A DNA stretch of 64,000 bases, taken from Stigmatella aurantiaca DW4/3-1. GTDB taxonomy: Bacteria > Myxococcota > Myxococcia > Myxococcales > Myxococcaceae. The notes beneath the pieces were generated by a model, which saw only the letters and a program-made list of their open reading frames with translations, made no database searches and was not told the DNA's origin. Each line of letters begins with the position of its first letter. The first letter of the stretch is position 1. Shown here piece by piece: positions 60,679 to 64,000 of the stretch. The translations under genes and the position numbers were made by a program. The stretch lies in NCBI RefSeq assembly GCF_000165485.1, contig NC_014623.1, positions 2,995,501 through 3,059,500 of the forward strand. Direction: 5' to 3'.

Positions 60679-61929
60679 GTGGCGAAATGGGTCAGCCAAG
60701 CGGAGACAAGTTCAGCATCGAGGACTGCCCAGCAGCGGATCCAGTACCTCACGTCGCTGGTGCCCGATGTCGATGCCGTCCTCGCGCGCTACTTCGCGAC
60801 GCGCCCAGACGGGGAGGACGTGACTCTCGAAGTCCTCCGCTCCCTAGGGCGGGAGCGCATTGCAGCAGTCTCCGGCACGCGGACGCCTGCCGAGATGAAT
60901 CAGGACGTCGGACTGCTCGTGGCAATTCGCTTGGCGGGCCTCTTTGGCGCGTGCCAGGTGATGACGCTCCGCGAGGACGACGGAAAGAGGGTCGCCACCC
61001 GCGACGCTAGCCGAGCTGGTCTCGACTGGGTCTCTCGGTACACGCCGCACCGGGTGCTTTCCGAGGACTCTGCGGACCGTATCATCCTGGACACGAACAT
61101 CGTCAGGTACATCATTCAGGGCAGTACGAATCCCGAGAACGTCCTCGACCTTGTGGATCTCGGCCGCCTCAAAGGCGACCACAAGGTCTCCATCGCAGAT
61201 GCCGCATGGGCCGAACTTCTTGAGGCGCTCGTCCGGCACACGGGGGGGATGTCATCGGAGGAGTGGGCGCGGAATGTAGGACAGTTCGGTGCTGTCCTCG
61301 ACCCGGAGTTGCCCATATTGCCCGGTGGGCGCGAACTGGCCATCCTCAGTGGCTTGGTCGCTTCTCCAGAGTTCAAGTTCTCTGAGGTGGCGCCGTTCTA
61401 CCGTGCAGTCTGGGGCTACACTTCTGGAGCGACCTCGGCCGAAGACCTGCTGAAGTCGTACACCTACAAGACGGAAGACGGCCGGGAGTATGTCATCGGC
61501 CCCTTGGACTTCTCGTCCCCGATGAAGGTCTTCGGGGAGAGGGCCGCCAAGTGGGAGACGTATATCTCCAATGTGGCATTGGGCATTCCACTGGACCTTG
61601 AGCAGCACGTCGCTGCGGTTCGGTCCGGCCTCGCAGTGGACATGCCGATGCAGGCCGTGGACCGCTTGGGGCTTTTCGTCCACGCGGTTGCTCACTACGC
61701 GGTCGAGGCGAACAATCCGGCTAGGCCCTATGAGGCGGACATCAACGACGCCGTGGATCTCGATATCCTCTACGCTGCTACCCTCCCGGCTGTTGTCTGC
61801 ACCACGGACAAACGACTCCAGCGAATAGCGCGAAACACGGGCTCCTCCGAGGGCTGGCGCGTGATGACGCCGAGCGAACTCCTGGCGTGGTTGCGGAACC
61901 AAAACTCGCAGGCAAAGCCATCTATCTAG
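60679..61929 (+). CDS. PIN-domain (ribonuclease-like) protein
   Basis: GTG 60679 starts a 416-residue protein. PIN-like motifs are RIILDTNIVRYI (~residue 137), DAAWAELLEAL with an acidic residue (~175), and DINDAVDLDILYAATLPAVVCTTDKRL (~357-385) with the remaining Asp ligands; together they form a Mg-binding nuclease site. The long insert between first and last motifs is unusual, since classic VapC toxins have ~130 residues. No antitoxin gene is adjacent. The IS630 end 33 bases upstream must have changed its native promoter. Possibly an RNA-cleaving stress or defence effector. Confidence 0.78.
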   Translation: MAKWVSQAETSSASRTAQQRIQYLTSLVPDVDAVLARYFATRPDGEDVTLEVLRSLGRERIAAVSGTRTPAEMNQDVGLLVAIRLAGLFGACQVMTLREDDGKRVATRDASRAGLDWVSRYTPHRVLSEDSADRIILDTNIVRYIIQGSTNPENVLDLVDLGRLKGDHKVSIADAAWAELLEALVRHTGGMSSEEWARNVGQFGAVLDPELPILPGGRELAILSGLVASPEFKFSEVAPFYRAVWGYTSGATSAEDLLKSYTYKTEDGREYVIGPLDFSSPMKVFGERAAKWETYISNVALGIPLDLEQHVAAVRSGLAVDMPMQAVDRLGLFVHAVAHYAVEANNPARPYEADINDAVDLDILYAATLPAVVCTTDKRLQRIARNTGSSEGWRVMTPSELLAWLRNQNSQAKPSI

Positions 61930-62254
61930 GAACTCATGGAACGGCTGGAGTGGATTCGAGGTCGGCTCGTCGAGCAGGGACGCGCGGATCTCGCTCGACT
62001 TGACGTGCAACCGAAGGCGCTCTGGAGGCACCCATGGCTCAGCGACCGAACTATGAGAGAAGCTCAGACTCGAACCATTTGCAATGGATGCATTGCCTCC
62101 GGGTTTTGCATCCTCGCTGGGCGAGTTGCCAAGGTTTCCGGAGCGCTACCCTCAATTGTCGGATCTCACCCGAAAATGAGTAACTGGCCCTTGAAAGAAC
62201 AAGAGGGGCAAGCCCCTTCTGTAGTCTGTGGACGTATCGCCAGATGAGAGTAAT
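61930..62254. other. Intergenic with a possible gene stub
   Basis: A plus-strand frame from 61936 begins protein-like (MERLEWIRGRLVEQGRADLARL) but loses plausible composition after ~40 codons. It may be the truncated start of a lost gene. No RNA or clear promoter boxes recognised. Base composition becomes AT-richer toward 62254. Confidence 0.35.
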
Positions 62255-64000
62255 ATGACTGATCACGAAGACCTGGGGCCCTTACCTAGGGCCGAGCGTA
62301 GCAATGAGCTTGAGCGGGAATGCATCGCCGAGCTTCAGCGGCGCCTGCCAGTTGACCGACTAGTCTTTCGCCGTGAAGGCTCTGATGACTTCGGTGTCGA
62401 TGGGGCATTGGAATTGCTCGTGGGTGGTTTTGCCACAAACTTCAGGGCTGATGCGCAACTCAAGGCAACTGACCACCCACAATTCAATCGCGATGGAACG
62501 CTGTCGCTCGCAGTCGATGTGTCGAATCTGAATTATCTATTGAACGGCTTGAGCCCCATCTATCTCCTGTATGTCGCCCCGATGGGAGAGATTTTTTATG
62601 CCTGGGGTCAAGATGAAAAGAGGCGAATCGAGACGAGTAGCTCACGTTGGCGTGAACAGAAAACCGTGGTTGTACGATTTGCCCGGCGTATGGATGTCGC
62701 AGGGGTGGATGATATTTGTGAGAGAATCAGGGAGGAATCCTCGATTCGTCGAAGTTTGGATGGCGACCAACGCAAGGGCAAGCAGGATGCTCTGACATCC
62801 GAACCGCCGGAACAGCAGGCTCGGGCAAAAGAATTTGAGAGTGAGCGTGCCCGGCAGATCGAGGAATCTAGAGCATATTCAAAGCAGCTCTATGAGGAAA
62901 AAAAGAAGGCCAAGCCCAAACTTAAAAGACACTGGGAAAAGGTGCTTGATCAGAAGCTCAGCAATCGAGAACTGGAGGGCTTCGCCAATAAGCTTCAGTT
63001 CTTCGATGTGCATGAGATTATGGAGGCGATCAGTATTGCTGCCAGCAAGGAGCTCGATAGCTATGTGCCGTACGTGCATGGTATTTTGAACCGATGGCGC
63101 GATGCCCCGGCGTCACGGTCGCAGGTCGGCCGGGGGCGCGATTCGCAGCCGCCTGCCACTTTGGCAGTAGGCCGACGAACTGCGAAACAGGCGTCCCCAA
63201 TTAGCACTGCATCCGAGCAAAAAGTGACGGCGACCTTGCCCCCGTTTCAGCAGAGTCCGGATAAGGAGGAAGCTGGCGAGCGCTCGGATTTCTTTGCTAT
63301 GGCTCTGTTTGAGGACCTTGAGCCGAGCGAGCCGGATAAACGCTATACGCTCGTTCGTTGGCACATGCTTAACTTTGAAGATGGCGTGCTTGACGCCTCG
63401 GGAGCGGAGTCTTGCTCCTTTCCGTATTTTCACATGGCGGCAGCACACATTCCACCAAGCTCGATTCCGCTCGAGTCCATGAGTCTTGATGCAAAGATGC
63501 GTCCCCAAGGCTGCTCTCCATTGCGAGAGATGCAAGGATATGTGACTTCTTGGATGGTGAGCAAGGATGACATGAGGAGCCACGATCCCCAAGCAGCTAT
63601 GGAGCGATGGGTTCGCGGCACGAAGGATGAAGATATCCAGAAGCATTCGAACCCAAAAGGGATGTACATATTGGGTCTTTGGGTTCACAAGCCGACGAAC
63701 AATGAGCATGATCTTCGAGGATATCTTGTATGTCGTGCCAAGATCGTGGGAGAAGGAGAGGAGCCGAAGTTTCAATCTCGAGGGACGTGGCATCTGCACG
63801 AGGCCATCTCCTGGCTACCCTCGCCCACTCTGATGATGCCCGATTGGCGAATGTATGCCGATGAGAAAGATGTGCCAGCTCGACGTTTTGCTATGGAAGA
63901 CAAGCCAATAGCCACCTGGTATGCTCCAACTGAAGTTGTTGAGGAGCAGTCGGATTCGTGGGGTGAACACTCAGGCGACGCGGCACCTCAACAGAAACGG
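62255..64000 (+). CDS. DUF4365 nuclease-fold protein, 3' end outside the window
   Basis: ATG 62255 opens 582 codons without a stop up to the window edge. The N-terminal ~140 residues match DUF4365: ERSNELERECIAEL, EGSDDFGVDGALEL and ADAQLKAT, the E...D...E-Q-x-K arrangement of a PD-(D/E)XK-like core. A charged helical stretch follows (ARAKEFESERARQIEE, ~190-240). The C-terminal ~250 residues are of unknown type. The gene is clearly lower in GC than its neighbours, suggesting recent transfer. DUF4365 proteins are common in defence and toxin contexts. It may be a DNA- or RNA-cutting effector. Confidence 0.85.
   Translation, partial: MTDHEDLGPLPRAERSNELERECIAELQRRLPVDRLVFRREGSDDFGVDGALELLVGGFATNFRADAQLKATDHPQFNRDGTLSLAVDVSNLNYLLNGLSPIYLLYVAPMGEIFYAWGQDEKRRIETSSSRWREQKTVVVRFARRMDVAGVDDICERIREESSIRRSLDGDQRKGKQDALTSEPPEQQARAKEFESERARQIEESRAYSKQLYEEKKKAKPKLKRHWEKVLDQKLSNRELEGFANKLQFFDVHEIMEAISIAASKELDSYVPYVHGILNRWRDAPASRSQVGRGRDSQPPATLAVGRRTAKQASPISTASEQKVTATLPPFQQSPDKEEAGERSDFFAMALFEDLEPSEPDKRYTLVRWHMLNFEDGVLDASGAESCSFPYFHMAAAHIPPSSIPLESMSLDAKMRPQGCSPLREMQGYVTSWMVSKDDMRSHDPQAAMERWVRGTKDEDIQKHSNPKGMYILGLWVHKPTNNEHDLRGYLVCRAKIVGEGEEPKFQSRGTWHLHEAISWLPSPTLMMPDWRMYADEKDVPARRFAMEDKPIATWYAPTEVVEEQSDSWGEHSGDAAPQQKR

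Overview
The window looks like an accessory region of a myxobacterial chromosome, probably suborder Cystobacterineae. The evidence is the high GC content, Sit-type (swarm-inhibition) polymorphic toxin lipoproteins with immunity genes, a DUF2381 protein paired with a membrane Ser/Thr kinase, and a paralogous multi-hairpin RNA element that recalls the Cystobacterineae sRNA Pxr. All family calls are from reading motifs; no database search was run.

Layout. 1-1930: a SitA5-like AHH-nuclease lipoprotein and its Imm11-type immunity gene, almost identical to a second copy at 46613-48541. 2109-3209: truncated IS701-type transposase. 3393-6466: compact lower-GC operon of a GHKL ATPase, a STAS-like protein, an unknown protein and a Cys-rich DUF4417-like protein. 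6785-7400: a structured-RNA locus whose paralogue is at 58560-59180. 7399-7893: integrase remnant. 7894-14971: restriction-modification-like operon (MORC-like GHKL ATPase, Z1 ATPase, DUF4420 PD-(D/E)XK nuclease, C5 cytosine methyltransferase). 15103-27558: seven-gene operon of TerY (vWA), PP2C phosphatase, protein kinase, SF1 helicase, an unknown protein, a coiled-coil McrB-like AAA+ GTPase and a DUF2357 partner, ending in a broken subtilisin-like protease. Divergent from it (27960-30099) are a small gene and a regulator that joins a CARF-like domain to a sigma54-type AAA+ domain. A good -24/-12 element lies in the divergent region and points into the TerY operon.

30773-32023: two broken genes. 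32067-34775: serine-recombinase cassette of four overlapping genes. 34957-39924: sitBAI-like cassette (beta-barrel-like protein, nuclease lipoprotein, immunity). 40257-42867: DUF2381 protein and Ser/Thr kinase. 43029-46360: a second kinase gene disrupted by an IS66 element. 46345-48541: second Sit pair. 48703-49551: unknown. 49780-51598: decayed IS1182-type transposase. 51921-56471: secreted-type protein with about 20 TPRs and a CHAT (caspase-like) protease, bracketed by 164-bp direct repeats. 56709-58411: phage head-protein and IS91-type remnants. 59434-60645: IS630-type element with perfect 35-bp ends. 60679-61929: PIN-domain protein. 62255-64000: DUF4365 protein that runs off the window.

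The region is a defence and kin-competition island with many mobile elements. Its three main multi-gene systems (GHKL-STAS operon, MORC/Z1 restriction-like operon, TerY-P/McrB/helicase operon) lie back to back between near-identical direct repeats. The TerY operon with its CARF-AAA+ regulator is the best candidate for an incompletely described, signal-controlled defence system. The GHKL-STAS-DUF4417-like operon is the best candidate for an undescribed one.
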